From JAPPLB01 sp965218555 (lineage in GTDB: Bacteria > Acidobacteriota > Terriglobia > Bryobacterales > UBA6623): a stretch of 64,000 nt of DNA. The notes below the pieces were generated by a model. The model was given only the letters and a program-made list of their open reading frames with translations. It ran no database searches and was not told the DNA's origin. Numbering within the stretch: position 1 is the first letter of the stretch; the number at the start of each line of letters is the position of its first letter. Below are positions 18,559 through 33,067 of this stretch, piece by piece. The DNA lies in contig OZ244625.1 in NCBI GenBank assembly GCA_965218555.1, positions 4,960,001-5,024,000 of the forward strand. Direction: 5' to 3'. The translations under genes and the position numbers were made by a program.

Positions 18559-18626
18559 ATCACATAATGAGTTGCGTAGCGGTCGGCGGGGAGAGCCTGG
18601 AGTGGGTGTGAGAAGGACGTAAGGCG

Positions 18627-18920
18627 ATGGCAACGATAGCAAAATCAGCATCGCACGGAAAGGGCGGAACGAAAGCCCCCGCAAGGACCGGTCCCTCGGG
18701 GTGGCTGCAGAAGGCGCAGGGTTGGCCCGCGGAACTAAGCAACTACATCGAAGGTCTCAAGCGCGAGATGCGGCTTGTGACCTGGCCGAGCCGCCGGCAA
18801 GTCCAGGCAACCACGGTTGTCGTGCTGGTGACCGTCTTCTTCTTCGGCCTTTTCTTCTTCGTGGTCGATTACGTGCTGACCCTGGGACAGACGAATCTCT
18901 ACGAACGCTTCACGCAGTGA
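18627..18920 (+). CDS. secE: Preprotein translocase subunit SecE
   Basis: This 97-residue protein has the SecE signature: an amphipathic segment (NYIEGLKREMRLVTWPSRRQVQATT) followed by one membrane helix (VVVLVTVFFFGLFFFVVDYVL). It joins SecY and SecG to form the translocation channel. The N-terminus carries a basic, Gly/Ala-rich extension of about 35 residues. It is followed 16 bp later by nusG, the standard pair. Confidence 0.95.
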   Translation: MATIAKSASHGKGGTKAPARTGPSGWLQKAQGWPAELSNYIEGLKREMRLVTWPSRRQVQATTVVVLVTVFFFGLFFFVVDYVLTLGQTNLYERFTQ

Positions 18921-18936
18921 TAGTCGGGATCCGCTT

Positions 18937-19611
18937 ATGAGCGAGAACGAGCACACCGAGCCCACACCGCAGGAAGATGGCGCCGGCGAACCGTCGACGA
19001 CGAAGGCTACTGCGTCCGAGCAGTCCCCGGAGGAATCACAAAACGGTGCCGCTGACACGCCGCCAACCGGCGTTCCCGGAATGGATTGGTACATCATCCA
19101 TACCTATTCGGGATTCGAGAACAAGGTGAAAGAGAGCCTCTTCACGAGGGGCGAGGCGTTCGGCCTCAACGACCGGATCGGTGAGATTCTCATCCCAACC
19201 GAAGATGTCGTTGAGATGCGCAACGGCAAGAAGGTAACGTCGAAACGACTGCTGTATCCGGGTTACGTTCTTGTCCAGTTGAAGATGGACGACGAGATGT
19301 GGCACGTGGTCAAGAACACGCCGCGGGTCACCAGTTTTGTCGGCAGCGGTCAGATACCGACTCCGCTCTCGGCCGACGAGGTCAACCAGATCCTCCACCG
19401 CCAGATAACTTCCGCCGAGAAACCGCGACCGAAGATGACCTTCGACCGCAACGACCGCGTCAAGATTATCGACGGCCCGTTTTCGAACTTCACGGGCACG
19501 ATCGAGGAAGTCAACGAGGACCGCAGCACGTTGAAGGTGATGGTTACCATCTTCGGGCGCGGCACGCCGGTCGAGTTGGAGTATTTCCAGGTCGAGAAAG
19601 AAAAAGTGTAG
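18937..19611 (+). CDS. nusG: Transcription termination/antitermination factor NusG
   Basis: This 224-residue protein has an acidic, low-complexity N-terminal extension of about 45 residues, then the NGN domain (DWYIIHTYSGFENKVKESL through PRVTSFVG). It ends with a C-terminal KOW domain (FDRNDRVKIIDGPFSNFTGTI). It binds RNA polymerase and links it to Rho or ribosomes. It is upstream of rplK as in most bacteria. The N-terminal extension is longer than in E. coli NusG. Confidence 0.96.
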   Translation: MSENEHTEPTPQEDGAGEPSTTKATASEQSPEESQNGAADTPPTGVPGMDWYIIHTYSGFENKVKESLFTRGEAFGLNDRIGEILIPTEDVVEMRNGKKVTSKRLLYPGYVLVQLKMDDEMWHVVKNTPRVTSFVGSGQIPTPLSADEVNQILHRQITSAEKPRPKMTFDRNDRVKIIDGPFSNFTGTIEEVNEDRSTLKVMVTIFGRGTPVELEYFQVEKEKV

Positions 19612-19626
19612 TCAAGCAGGTTTCCA

Positions 19627-20067
19627 ATGGCGAAGAGCATCACTGCGCAAATCAAGTTGCAGATCATGGCGGGCAAAGCAACGCCCGCGCCTCCAGTGGG
19701 TCCGGCGCTCGGTCAGGCCGGCGTGAACATCATGGATTTCTGTAAGGCCTTTAACACCAGGACGGCGACGAAGGAGCTGGAAGGCCTGGTTGTTCCGGTC
19801 GTCATTACGGTCTATCAGGACCGTTCGTACTCGTTTGTTACCAAGACCCCGCCGGCGGCGGTTCTGCTCAAGCGCGCCGCGAACCTCGCCAAAGGGTCCG
19901 GCGAGCCGAACCGCAACAAGGTGGGGGCCGTAACGAAGCAGCAGGTGGAAGAGATCGCCAAACAGAAGATGCCCGACCTGAATGTGCACGATCTGGAGGC
20001 GGCAACTCGCATCATCGAAGGGACGGCCCGCAGCATGGGCGTGATGGTGGATACGATCACACGTTGA
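19627..20067 (+). CDS. rplK: 50S ribosomal protein L11
   Basis: This 146-residue protein has the L11 N-terminal domain (IKLQIMAGKATPAPPVGPALGQAGVNIMDFCKAFN) and C-terminal rRNA-binding domain. It is part of the GTPase-associated centre. The first gene of the L11-L1-L10-L12 block, it is followed by rplA 68 bp downstream. Confidence 0.97.
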   Translation: MAKSITAQIKLQIMAGKATPAPPVGPALGQAGVNIMDFCKAFNTRTATKELEGLVVPVVITVYQDRSYSFVTKTPPAAVLLKRAANLAKGSGEPNRNKVGAVTKQQVEEIAKQKMPDLNVHDLEAATRIIEGTARSMGVMVDTITR

Positions 20068-20135
20068 AAGTGGATGGCGCGACGCCGGTGGGTCCGATCG
20101 GCAGCCGGGTTGCAGCCGCAGGCTGAGGTAAGAAG

Positions 20136-20834
20136 ATGGCAGGTAAGCGAGGCAGGAAATACAGCCAGGTCAGCGAGAAAATCGAGGATCGCAGCTACAC
20201 GCTCGCCGAGGCGATTCCCTTTCTGAAGCAAAACAAAGTGTCGCGTTTCGATGAGACCGTCGAGGTACATATGAACCTCGGTGTCGACCCCAAACATGCC
20301 GACCAGATGGTGAGAGGCACCGTGGTGCTGCCTCACGGACTGGGCAAGACCAAGCGCGTGCTCGTCATCGCCGGCGGCGAAAAGGTCAAGGAAGCGGAAG
20401 ACGCCGGCGCCGATTTCGTGGGCGGCGAGGACATGGTCAAGAAGATCCAGGGCGAAAACTGGCTCGACTTTGACGCCGTCGTGGCTACGCCCGACATGAT
20501 GAAGTTCGTCGGGCGGCTGGGCAAGGTGCTCGGTCCGCGCGGACTGATGCCGAATCCGAAGACCGGCACCGTCACGATAGATGTCGTCCGGGCCGTGCAA
20601 GAGATCAAGGCGGGCAAGGTCGAGTTCCGTGTGGATAAGGGCGGCGGCATCCACGCTCCCGTCGGCAAGCTGAGCTTCGACGACGCCAAGTTGAGCGAGA
20701 ACGCCTCCACCTTGATCGAGGCGGTCGTCAAGGCCAGACCTTCCGCCGCCAAGGGCAAATACGTGAACGGAGTAACGCTTTGCTCGACGATGAGTCCGTC
20801 TTTGGATCTTAACGTCGCCGAGTTGACGAGCTAA
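20136..20834 (+). CDS. rplA: 50S ribosomal protein L1
   Basis: This 232-residue protein forms the L1 stalk at the ribosomal E site. Family sequences are clear (VEVHMNLGVDPKHADQMVRGTV, GRLGKVLGPRGLMPNPKTGTV, FRVDKGGGIHAPVG). L1 often represses its own operon by binding mRNA; no obvious mimic of the rRNA site was traced here. rplJ follows 13 bp later. Confidence 0.97.
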   Translation: MAGKRGRKYSQVSEKIEDRSYTLAEAIPFLKQNKVSRFDETVEVHMNLGVDPKHADQMVRGTVVLPHGLGKTKRVLVIAGGEKVKEAEDAGADFVGGEDMVKKIQGENWLDFDAVVATPDMMKFVGRLGKVLGPRGLMPNPKTGTVTIDVVRAVQEIKAGKVEFRVDKGGGIHAPVGKLSFDDAKLSENASTLIEAVVKARPSAAKGKYVNGVTLCSTMSPSLDLNVAELTS

Positions 20835-20847
20835 GAGGGCAGCCTTC

Positions 20848-21378
20848 ATGAAAGTGAAGACAAGAAAGGAAGACGACGTCAAACAGCTCCGGGCGGATCT
20901 TGCCGAGTCGCCAACGATATTCGTCTGTGCATTCGAAGGCCTGAAGGTGCAGGAGGACTTCGAGTTGCGCAAGCGGGTGCGGTCGGAGGGAGCTTCGTAT
21001 CGGGTGGTCCAGAACCGTCTCGCGCATCTCGCCGCGCAGGGCACCCCCTATGAGAAGGCTCTGACCGGACTTCGCGGCATGACTTCCATAGCCTATGGCG
21101 GTGATGATCCGCTGGCCTTGATCAAGACGCTCGTCGCTTATGTCAAAGACCATCCGGTTTTTCAGTTCAAGTCCGGCGTGGTCGAGGGCAAAGTTCTTGA
21201 CCTCGACGGGCTGAATGCATTGGCGAAGTTGCCCTCGAAGCAGGATCTCCAGGCGAAGATTCTGTTCTTGATACAGTCGCCGGCGCAGCAGCTCGTGAGC
21301 GTTCTGAACGGGCCGGGCCGGGACCTCGCCGTGGTCATCAACCAGGCTGTCGAAGAAAAGAAGTTCGCGGCTGAATGA
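20848..21378 (+). CDS. rplJ: 50S ribosomal protein L10
   Basis: This 176-residue L10 protein anchors the L7/L12 stalk. The N-terminal rRNA-binding part (MKVKTRKEDDVKQLRADL, FEGLKVQEDFELRKRVR) and C-terminal L12-binding helix are present. The gap to rplA is only 13 bp, so no classical L10 leader is available between them. Confidence 0.95.
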   Translation: MKVKTRKEDDVKQLRADLAESPTIFVCAFEGLKVQEDFELRKRVRSEGASYRVVQNRLAHLAAQGTPYEKALTGLRGMTSIAYGGDDPLALIKTLVAYVKDHPVFQFKSGVVEGKVLDLDGLNALAKLPSKQDLQAKILFLIQSPAQQLVSVLNGPGRDLAVVINQAVEEKKFAAE

Positions 21379-21448
21379 CTGATATCGGCGCCCCATGACG
21401 GCATCGGCCAACAGGGCGCCAGCATAGTTTAAAAGGAGTTCGAAACAC

Positions 21449-21829
21449 ATGGCAGACGTAAACGCAATCGCCGAGCAGATTCAAGGACTTACCCTCCTGG
21501 AGGCCTCAGAGCTCATCAAGTCGCTTGAGGAGAAATTGGGCGTCTCGGCCTCCGCGGCAATGGTAGCCGCCCCCGCCGGGGGCGCTGCTCCGGCGGCGGA
21601 AGCAGTGGCGGAAGAGCAGACGGAATTCTCCGTCATCTTGACCGGCGTCAGTGGCAACAAGATCCAGGTCATCAAAGCGGTTCGTGAAGTGACCAGTCTC
21701 GGATTGAAGGAATCCAAGGCGTTGGTCGACGGCGCTCCCAAGCCGGTGAAGGAAGGTATCCCGAAAGATGAGGCCGAAGCGCTGCAGGCAAAGCTGTCGG
21801 ACGCCGGAGCGACGGTCGAAGTCAAGTGA
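21449..21829 (+). CDS. rplL: 50S ribosomal protein L7/L12
   Basis: This 126-residue protein has an N-terminal dimerisation domain, an Ala/Pro/Gly hinge (around 30-50) and a C-terminal factor-binding domain (EFSVILTGVSGNKIQVIKAVREVTSLGLKESKALVDGAP). A clear AAGGAG precedes the ATG. It is the last gene before the 443-bp gap to rpoB. Confidence 0.97.
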   Translation: MADVNAIAEQIQGLTLLEASELIKSLEEKLGVSASAAMVAAPAGGAAPAAEAVAEEQTEFSVILTGVSGNKIQVIKAVREVTSLGLKESKALVDGAPKPVKEGIPKDEAEALQAKLSDAGATVEVK

Positions 21830-22272
21830 GCCTCGGCAACGAAGCTCGCGCGGCCGTACCGTTGGCCCTGCCTGGCGGCGGCACAAAAATCACCACTTGT
21901 AGGTTGCCATACTGGACTGATATACTGTGCTTAGCGGAGTTGGTGCGCCCCGATAAACTCTTTCCTGATTTCTAGAACAGCGAGCAGACGTGTGCCCGGC
22001 GTGTGGCGACGCTCGGGGAACCACGCCCTAAAGGGTTGGTGTATTTCAACTGAACGCGGTGGGAACGGCCCCGCTGACGGACTTTAAGATTTGAGCTTTC
22101 TCATATCCCACTCCGCTGATTCGGGCCTTGTGGCAGGGACCGGTGTCCGTGAAACCCGCTGGCGCACCGTTGTTAGGCCGGTCCCGCATTCGGCCTCGGA
22201 GAGCCGCGCAAGCCGGCGCCAGGAACGGCCGAGGAATCGGCCAAGCTGATACGACTCGGGAGATTTCACAAG
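21830..22272 (+). promoter_or_regulatory. rplL-rpoB intergenic region with possible promoter
   Basis: The 443 bases have no gene. A candidate promoter, TTGTAG (21897-21902), 18-base spacer, TATACT (21921-21926), could give rpoBC an independent transcription start; the -35 is weak. I see no convincing rho-independent terminator or ribosomal-protein leader structure, so read-through from rplJL also remains possible. Confidence 0.4.
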
Positions 22273-26568
<4,296 letters not shown>

Positions 26569-26634
26569 GCAGTAACACCAACCGTCTTCGCTTTGTCGAA
26601 GGCGCGCTGTTCGAGTATTGCAAGGGAGGCCGCT

Positions 26635-29600
26635 TTGTTCCGATCCAGTCCTTACGATCGTGTCAGCCTGATTTCCGATTTTGACAGCATTCGGATCGCC
26701 CTGGCTTCTCCCGAGAAGATCCGCAGCTGGTCGCACGGGGAGGTCACGAAACCCGAAACGATTAACTACCGGACCTTCAAGCCGGAGCGTGACGGGCTCT
26801 TCTGCGCCAAGATTTTCGGCCCGGTGACGGACTGGGAGTGCCTCTGCGGCAAGTACAAGCGCATGAAGCACCGTGGCGTCATCTGTGACAAATGCGGTGT
26901 CGAGGTCACTTTGAGCCGTGTCCGCCGCGAGCGCTTGGGCCACATCGAACTGGCGTCTCCGTGCTCTCATGTATGGTTCTTCAAGGGCCTTCCGTCTCGC
27001 ATCGGTCAGCTTCTCGACATCACCCTGCGCGATTTGGAGCGCGTCCTCTACTTCGAAGCATTTGTCGTCGTACAGGCGGACGAAGAATCCGGACTGGCCG
27101 AGGGGGAGGTGCTGACGGACGACAAGAAGCGGCACCTCGAGCAGGACAAAGAGAAGGCCGGCACGTTCATCGCGATAATGGGCGCCGCAGGCATCAAGGA
27201 GCTGCTCAAGAAGATCGACCTGGATCCTATGGCCGATGATCTCCGCAAGAAAATGAAGACGGAGAGCTCGGTCCAGAAGAAACTCAAGTTCGCCCGCCGT
27301 CTCAAGGTCGTCGAGTCTTTCCGCAAATCCGGCAACAAGCCGGAGTGGATGATTCTCGACGTGATACCGGTCATTCCCCCAGAATTGCGCCCCCTGGTCC
27401 CGCTGGACGGTGGCCGCTTCGCCACGTCGGATCTGAACGACCTCTACCGCCGTGTCATCAACCGCAACAATCGCCTCAAGAAGCTCATGGGGCTGAGCGC
27501 GCCGGATGTAATCGTCCGCAACGAAAAGAGGATGCTGCAAGAGGCCGTCGACGCATTGTTCGACAACGGCAGGCGCGGAAATGTGCTGCGCGGTGCGAAC
27601 AACCGCCCTCTCAAGTCGCTCTCCGACACTCTCAAGGGGAAGCAGGGCCGCTTCCGCCAAAACTTGCTCGGTAAACGCGTCGATTATTCGGGACGCTCGG
27701 TAATCGTGGTCGGGCCCGAGCTGAAGCTCCACCAGTGCGGTCTGCCGAAGCAGATGGCGCTCGAACTTTTTAAGCCTTTCATCTATCAGCGCCTCGAGCA
27801 GCGTGGCCATTGCACCACGATCAAGCAGGCCAAGGAACTCGTCGAACAGCAGAACCCGGTGGTCTGGGACATTTTGGAGGAGGTCATCAAAGACCATCCC
27901 GTCCTGCTCAACCGCGCGCCGACACTGCACCGCCTGGGGATTCAGGCGTTCGAACCGGTCTTGGTCGAAGGCAAGGCGATCAAGATCCATCCGCTGGTCT
28001 GTACCGCCTTCAACGCCGACTTCGACGGAGATCAGATGGCCGTCCACATTCCGCTATCTCCCGAAGCACAGGTTGAGGCGGAAGTATTGATGTTGAGTTC
28101 GAATAACATTCTGTCACCCGCGAACGGCGCGCCGATCACCACGCCTACCCAGGACATGGTTCTCGGCACCTATTACTTGACGAAATCCAAGACGAATTCC
28201 AAGGGTGAGGGGCGTACTTTCGGCAGCATCGAGGAAGTGCTGTTGGCCCTGGAAATGAGCGAAGTCGAAACATTGACTCCGATCAAGTTGTACTATTCGG
28301 GACCGGTCATCGACCTGACGACGAGCTTTGACAGCCAGAATGTGATTCACTCCGAGCCGATTCAATACTCGAAGCAATACATGGAGACGACCGTCGGCCG
28401 GGTCATCCTGAACGATCGTTTACCCAAACGCATGCCCTTCGTCAACGGCCTGCTCAAGAAGAGAGGCCTGACGCAGCTCGTGCAGTACTGCTATCTGCAT
28501 TTCGGCCGCGCCGAAACCGTCGAGATGATCGATGGCCTGAAGAGCCTCGGGTTCAACTACGCCACGAAAGCGGGCCTGTCGATCGGTATCAACGACATGG
28601 TCGTGCCCGCCGAAAAACAACGCCTCGTCAAGGGCGCGCAGAAAGAAGTGATGTCGGTCGAGCAGCAGTATCTCGACGGCGCCATTACCCACGGAGAACG
28701 CTACAACAAGATCATCGAAATCTGGTCGAAACTCACTGAGCGAGTCTCTGACAAAATGTTCGCTGGACTGGAATCGAGCGATACTTCAGGGTCGGAGATC
28801 AATCCGATTTACATCATGGCCGACTCCGGTGCTCGCGGTTCTAAGCAGCAGATCCGACAGCTTTCCGGAATGCGCGGGCTGATGGCCAAACCCAGCGGCG
28901 AGATCATCGAAACCCCGATCACGGCCAACTTCCGCGAAGGCCTCAACGTGTTGCAGTACTTTATCTCGACGCACGGCGCCCGCAAAGGCTTGGCCGATAC
29001 GGCGCTTAAGACCGCCGATTCAGGCTATCTGACGCGGCGACTCGTCGACGTGGCGCAGGACGTCATCATCATGGAGTCCGATTGCGGCACCAACGACGGT
29101 ATCTATGTCGAGCCGATCGTGGAATCGGGTGAAGTGATCGAGACGCTGCGGGACCGTATCGTGGGCCGCGTCTCGCAGGAACAGATCAAAGATTACGAAA
29201 GCAAGGTCATCCTGACGGTCAATCAGGAAATCACCGAGGAGTTGGCGGCGGCCATTCCGGCCGCCGGCATCGAGCGGGTCAAGATTCGTTCCGTGCTCAC
29301 CTGCGAATCAGAGCGCGGTGTTTGCCGCATGTGCTACGGGCGCAACTTGGCGACCGGGCGCCTCGTCGAGGGCGGCGAGGCGGTGGGCGTCATCGCCGCG
29401 CAGTCGATCGGCGAACCGGGCACGCAGTTGACCATGCGCACCTTCCACATCGGGGGCACGGCCACCCGCGTCAGCGAACAATCAACCCAGGACGCCAAGT
29501 CTGACGGCTTCGCGAGGTTTGTCAATGTCGTCAGTGTCCGCAACGAAGACGGTGGTCTGGTGGCAATGAACCGCAACGGCATCGTAGCTGTTGACGATGA

Positions 29601-30867
29601 AAAAGGCCGTGAGAAGGAACGTTATCAGGTCGTCTACGGCGCGAAACTTTGCGTCGAGGACGGCGCACCTGTCTCCCGCCACCAGGTTCTTCTAGAGTGG
29701 GATCCTTACACCTTCTCGATCTTGACCGAGGTCAGCGGACAGTGTCACTTCGTTGACCTCCAAGAGGGCGTCACCCTGCAGGAGCAGGTCGACGAAGTGA
29801 CCGGCATGTCGCAGTGGGTCGTTACCGATTCACCGGATGAGAAACGACAGCCACAGATCGAGATCCGCGACGCTAGCGGCAATGCGCAACGCAAATACTT
29901 GATTCCGACTAACGCGCACCTGATGGTTCGCGACGGTAAAAAGATTCGCGGCGGCGACGTCGTTGCGAAGATCCCGCGCGAAACTACGAAGACGAAAGAC
30001 ATAACCGGCGGTCTTCCCCGTGTCGTCGAACTGTTCGAGGCGCGGCGGCCCAAGGAAACGGCGGTCATGTCTGAGATCGACGGCGTGGTCCGCTACGGCG
30101 AAATCGTCAAGGGGCAGCGCAAGATATTCGTCATCGCCGACAACAAGGAAGAGCGCGAGTATTCGCTGCCCCGCGGCGTACATATCAACGTACAACAGGG
30201 GGAGCGGGTCAGGGCCGGGGAACCACTGATGGACGGCCCTCGCGATCCGCACGACATTCTGGCCATTTTGGGCGAGAAAGAACTCCAGAAGTATCTCGTC
30301 AATGAAATTCAGGAGGTCTACCGGCTGCAAGGCGTGAACATTAATGACAAACACCTGGAAGTAATCGTGCGCCAGATGATGCGTTGGATCAAGGTCCAGC
30401 AGGTCGGTGACTCCGAACTGTTGTTGGAGGAAGTCCTCGACAAGTTCCGGTTCCGGAAGATCAACCAGAGTCTCGAGAACGAGGGCGCGAAACCAGCGGT
30501 CGGGCGTCCGTTGCTCATGGGTATCACGAAAGCCTCTCTCGCGACCGACTCGTTCATCTCGGCGGCTTCGTTTCAGGAGACGACTCGCGTCCTCACCGAG
30601 GCCTCGATCAGCGGTAAGATTGACCACCTGCGAGGTCTCAAGGAGAACGTCATTGTCGGCCGGCTGATTCCGGCGGGCACGGGCGTCGACGATTACCGCA
30701 AGATTAAGATCGCCGGCGAGGACAAACCGGAAGAGATGATTCCCGAGATCGAATACCTCAGCGGCGTGCCGGGCTTCGGCGATGAGATGCCGATGGACTA
30801 TCCTCCAGGCTTCGGTGAGGAATTACCCCCCGACGCGGCAGTGATCCCGCCCACCCCCATCAAGTAA
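26635..30867 (+). CDS. rpoC: RNA polymerase beta' subunit RpoC
   Basis: This 1,410-residue subunit starts at TTG 26635 (FRSSPYDRVSLISDFDSIRI). I prefer this start because GGGAGG lies 5 bases before it and family proteins begin at this point; an upstream TTG at 26593 would add 14 unrelated residues. The N-terminal zinc finger (CLCGKYK...CDKCGVEV), the active-site NADFDGDQM (N460, Mg-binding Asp 462, 464, 466), the trigger-loop region and the second zinc site (CESERGVCRMC) are all present. The C-terminus ends in a short Pro/Gly/acid-rich tail. It is co-transcribed with rpoB. Confidence 0.98.
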   Translation: MFRSSPYDRVSLISDFDSIRIALASPEKIRSWSHGEVTKPETINYRTFKPERDGLFCAKIFGPVTDWECLCGKYKRMKHRGVICDKCGVEVTLSRVRRERLGHIELASPCSHVWFFKGLPSRIGQLLDITLRDLERVLYFEAFVVVQADEESGLAEGEVLTDDKKRHLEQDKEKAGTFIAIMGAAGIKELLKKIDLDPMADDLRKKMKTESSVQKKLKFARRLKVVESFRKSGNKPEWMILDVIPVIPPELRPLVPLDGGRFATSDLNDLYRRVINRNNRLKKLMGLSAPDVIVRNEKRMLQEAVDALFDNGRRGNVLRGANNRPLKSLSDTLKGKQGRFRQNLLGKRVDYSGRSVIVVGPELKLHQCGLPKQMALELFKPFIYQRLEQRGHCTTIKQAKELVEQQNPVVWDILEEVIKDHPVLLNRAPTLHRLGIQAFEPVLVEGKAIKIHPLVCTAFNADFDGDQMAVHIPLSPEAQVEAEVLMLSSNNILSPANGAPITTPTQDMVLGTYYLTKSKTNSKGEGRTFGSIEEVLLALEMSEVETLTPIKLYYSGPVIDLTTSFDSQNVIHSEPIQYSKQYMETTVGRVILNDRLPKRMPFVNGLLKKRGLTQLVQYCYLHFGRAETVEMIDGLKSLGFNYATKAGLSIGINDMVVPAEKQRLVKGAQKEVMSVEQQYLDGAITHGERYNKIIEIWSKLTERVSDKMFAGLESSDTSGSEINPIYIMADSGARGSKQQIRQLSGMRGLMAKPSGEIIETPITANFREGLNVLQYFISTHGARKGLADTALKTADSGYLTRRLVDVAQDVIIMESDCGTNDGIYVEPIVESGEVIETLRDRIVGRVSQEQIKDYESKVILTVNQEITEELAAAIPAAGIERVKIRSVLTCESERGVCRMCYGRNLATGRLVEGGEAVGVIAAQSIGEPGTQLTMRTFHIGGTATRVSEQSTQDAKSDGFARFVNVVSVRNEDGGLVAMNRNGIVAVDDEKGREKERYQVVYGAKLCVEDGAPVSRHQVLLEWDPYTFSILTEVSGQCHFVDLQEGVTLQEQVDEVTGMSQWVVTDSPDEKRQPQIEIRDASGNAQRKYLIPTNAHLMVRDGKKIRGGDVVAKIPRETTKTKDITGGLPRVVELFEARRPKETAVMSEIDGVVRYGEIVKGQRKIFVIADNKEEREYSLPRGVHINVQQGERVRAGEPLMDGPRDPHDILAILGEKELQKYLVNEIQEVYRLQGVNINDKHLEVIVRQMMRWIKVQQVGDSELLLEEVLDKFRFRKINQSLENEGAKPAVGRPLLMGITKASLATDSFISAASFQETTRVLTEASISGKIDHLRGLKENVIVGRLIPAGTGVDDYRKIKIAGEDKPEEMIPEIEYLSGVPGFGDEMPMDYPPGFGEELPPDAAVIPPTPIK

Positions 30868-30969
30868 GGCCTTTTTTTACCAACTCCCGTTCGAAACGTT
30901 CCTGCGGAGCTTACGGCGGGCGTTGCCGCCTCTTGATTTCACCCTGCCTGTGCTGCGTTAGGATAATCG

Positions 30970-32721
30970 GTGGGCATGGACTTCGCCGCTCACGTCAAGT
31001 CTTCGGTGGACATCGTCGGCGTGGTCGGCGAATCGGTTCTACTTCGCAAGCAAGGCCCTAATCGCTTCGTCGGGCTGTGTCCATTTCACACTGAGAAGAC
31101 CCCTTCTTTCTCGGTGCATCAAGGACTGCAGATCTTCAAGTGCTTCGGCTGTGGGAAGGGTGGCGACGTCTTCAACTTCTTGATGGAGATGCAGGGCCTC
31201 ACGTTCTACGAGGCTCTACGGTCGCTGGCCGAGGGCCACGGGATCCCCATGCCGGCTTCCTCTGGCGGCTTGTCGAGCGATGCCGAAAGCCGCCTTCGTG
31301 ATGCTCTTGATCAGATGCATGAAACGGCGCAGAGTTGGTTTCGCCAACAGATTCAAAGTCCGGCCGGTTCCTGTGCTCGGAAGTATATCGAGGGGAGAGG
31401 GTTGTCGTCGTCGATGCAGGAGTTGTTCGGTCTTGGATACGCCCCGGCGACGGGTGGCTTCTTGGTCGCTGGTTTCAAGCGTGAGGGAAGAAGCGAAAAA
31501 GCGATGGAAGCATCCGGTCTCGTGGCCAGGCCCGCCGAGCGCCCGGGGTTTTACGACCGGTTTCGCGATCGTCTCACGTTTCCGATCCACAACGAGAGAG
31601 GAAAGATCATCGCTTTCGCGGGTCGTGCGCTTCGCCAAGACCAGATGCCGAAGTATCTGAACTCGCCGGAAACGGCGATCTACAAAAAACAGAACGTGCT
31701 TTACAACCTGCATCGGGCGCGAGAAGCGATTCGGCGCGAGCGGATGGCCGTACTGGTCGAAGGGTATATGGACGTGATCGGAGCCTACCAGGCCGGTGTC
31801 AAGCACGTGATCGCGAGCTGCGGCACTTCGTTGACGCAAAACCATGCGCGCGCTATGCGGCGCCATGCCGATACGGTCATCGTCAACTTCGATCCCGATG
31901 CCGCCGGTAAGGAAGCGGTCGAAAAATCTATTGACTTGCTCATGCAAGAAGGACTGCGCGTGCGCGTACTGCAACTACCCGACGGACTGGATCCCTACGA
32001 CTACTGCAGCAAACAGGGAGGAGAAACTTACCGCGGCAAGCTCGATGAGGCGCCCGGTTACCACGACTGGCTTACCGACCAGGCGCGGAGCCGCTTCGAT
32101 ACGAAGACGGCTGAGGGCCGTTCGGCGGCCATCCGATTTGTCGATCCGAAGATCCGCTTGCTGAGCGAGCCGATCCAGCGTGCTCTTGTTGCCGAGCAGG
32201 TTGGTCATCGCATGGGACTGGATCGGCTGGTGCTGAGCCAGTTCGTGCAATCGTTCGCGAGATCACGGAAGCAGGCGAAAGCGATCGTCAACGAAACGCG
32301 TCTCAGCGAGAGCGAGAGGATTCTTCTCCGGCTCCTGATCGGATCCGCGGAGGCGCGCCGGGAGTTGCTCGGCGATGCTCTCGAGCTGGCCGCGAAACAG
32401 GACTTGCCGAGCCGTAAGATCTTCGAAGCGATCCAGGCAGCGGCGGAACAGGATGCGGCGTTTCCGTATAGCGCGCTCGAAGGTCGTCTGGAACAGCAAG
32501 AAAGAAAGTTGCTCGATCGCACGTTGCTGGCCGCGGAGGGTCCGGAGCCATCGATCGAGTCAGCCCGCCGTGCTGTCGAAGCGTTTCACAGAGAAGCACA
32601 TAAGCGCGATTACCAGGCAACCCTCAGAGACATCGCCATCGCGGAGCAATCCGGTGATAAAGAGAAGTTGCTCGACTTGTTGCGCCGTAAGAAGAAATTT
32701 GAGCGTATCCTTCGTCAATAA
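30970..32721 (+). CDS. dnaG: DNA primase DnaG
   Basis: This 583-residue protein synthesises RNA primers at the replication fork. The N-terminal zinc-binding domain (CPFHTEKTPSF...KCFGCGKGGDVF), RNA polymerase/TOPRIM domain (VLVEGYMDVIGAYQAGVKHVIASCGTSLT; DPDAAGKEA) and a C-terminal helicase-binding region are recognisable. The start is GTG 30970 or the ATG two codons later. It is followed by rpoD, the primase-sigma part of the macromolecular synthesis operon; rpsU is not next to it. The 102 bp after rpoC hold no strong terminator. Confidence 0.95.
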   Translation: MGMDFAAHVKSSVDIVGVVGESVLLRKQGPNRFVGLCPFHTEKTPSFSVHQGLQIFKCFGCGKGGDVFNFLMEMQGLTFYEALRSLAEGHGIPMPASSGGLSSDAESRLRDALDQMHETAQSWFRQQIQSPAGSCARKYIEGRGLSSSMQELFGLGYAPATGGFLVAGFKREGRSEKAMEASGLVARPAERPGFYDRFRDRLTFPIHNERGKIIAFAGRALRQDQMPKYLNSPETAIYKKQNVLYNLHRAREAIRRERMAVLVEGYMDVIGAYQAGVKHVIASCGTSLTQNHARAMRRHADTVIVNFDPDAAGKEAVEKSIDLLMQEGLRVRVLQLPDGLDPYDYCSKQGGETYRGKLDEAPGYHDWLTDQARSRFDTKTAEGRSAAIRFVDPKIRLLSEPIQRALVAEQVGHRMGLDRLVLSQFVQSFARSRKQAKAIVNETRLSESERILLRLLIGSAEARRELLGDALELAAKQDLPSRKIFEAIQAAAEQDAAFPYSALEGRLEQQERKLLDRTLLAAEGPEPSIESARRAVEAFHREAHKRDYQATLRDIAIAEQSGDKEKLLDLLRRKKKFERILRQ

Positions 32722-33067
32722 GAAACGCGCGACCGCAGTTTCCCGAGTTGGAGCCTCCTGATCGTGAAGCCAGTTTGATTGTCGGCAGTACGTATGAGTG
32801 TTGTTGACTTCTCGTATCTGAGCGTGGATGCGCCTGTCTTAGCGTTGTTGCGCATTGTAAGATGGGAGGGCTTTCGTTCCCGACGCCGATGGGGAGCGGG
32901 TTTCAAACCGGCAGATCGGAAGTTCGATTGATGTCTTTACCTCCGCGACGGACCGTTGGCAAAGGTGCAGGGCCCGAAAGAGGTAACCTCGTAAGCCGGC
33001 GATCAACCGACGTTGGCACTGTAACCCTACGGATTCCGCGTTCTCCTCTCTTAGCTTTGCCAACGCA
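32722..33067. other. dnaG-rpoD intergenic region
   Basis: The 346 bases lack a recognisable gene. The rpoD frame is closed by a TAA at 32984-32986, and the codons between there and 33068 do not resemble sigma region 1.1. TTGACT-like (around 32804) and TAAGAT-like (around 32857) elements occur but are not correctly spaced, so no promoter is claimed. Confidence 0.35.

Noticed and set aside
18314..18684. Minus-strand frames across tRNA-Trp (GAEGIEPPLAVLE type)
   Set aside because: Also antisense tRNA translation artefacts.
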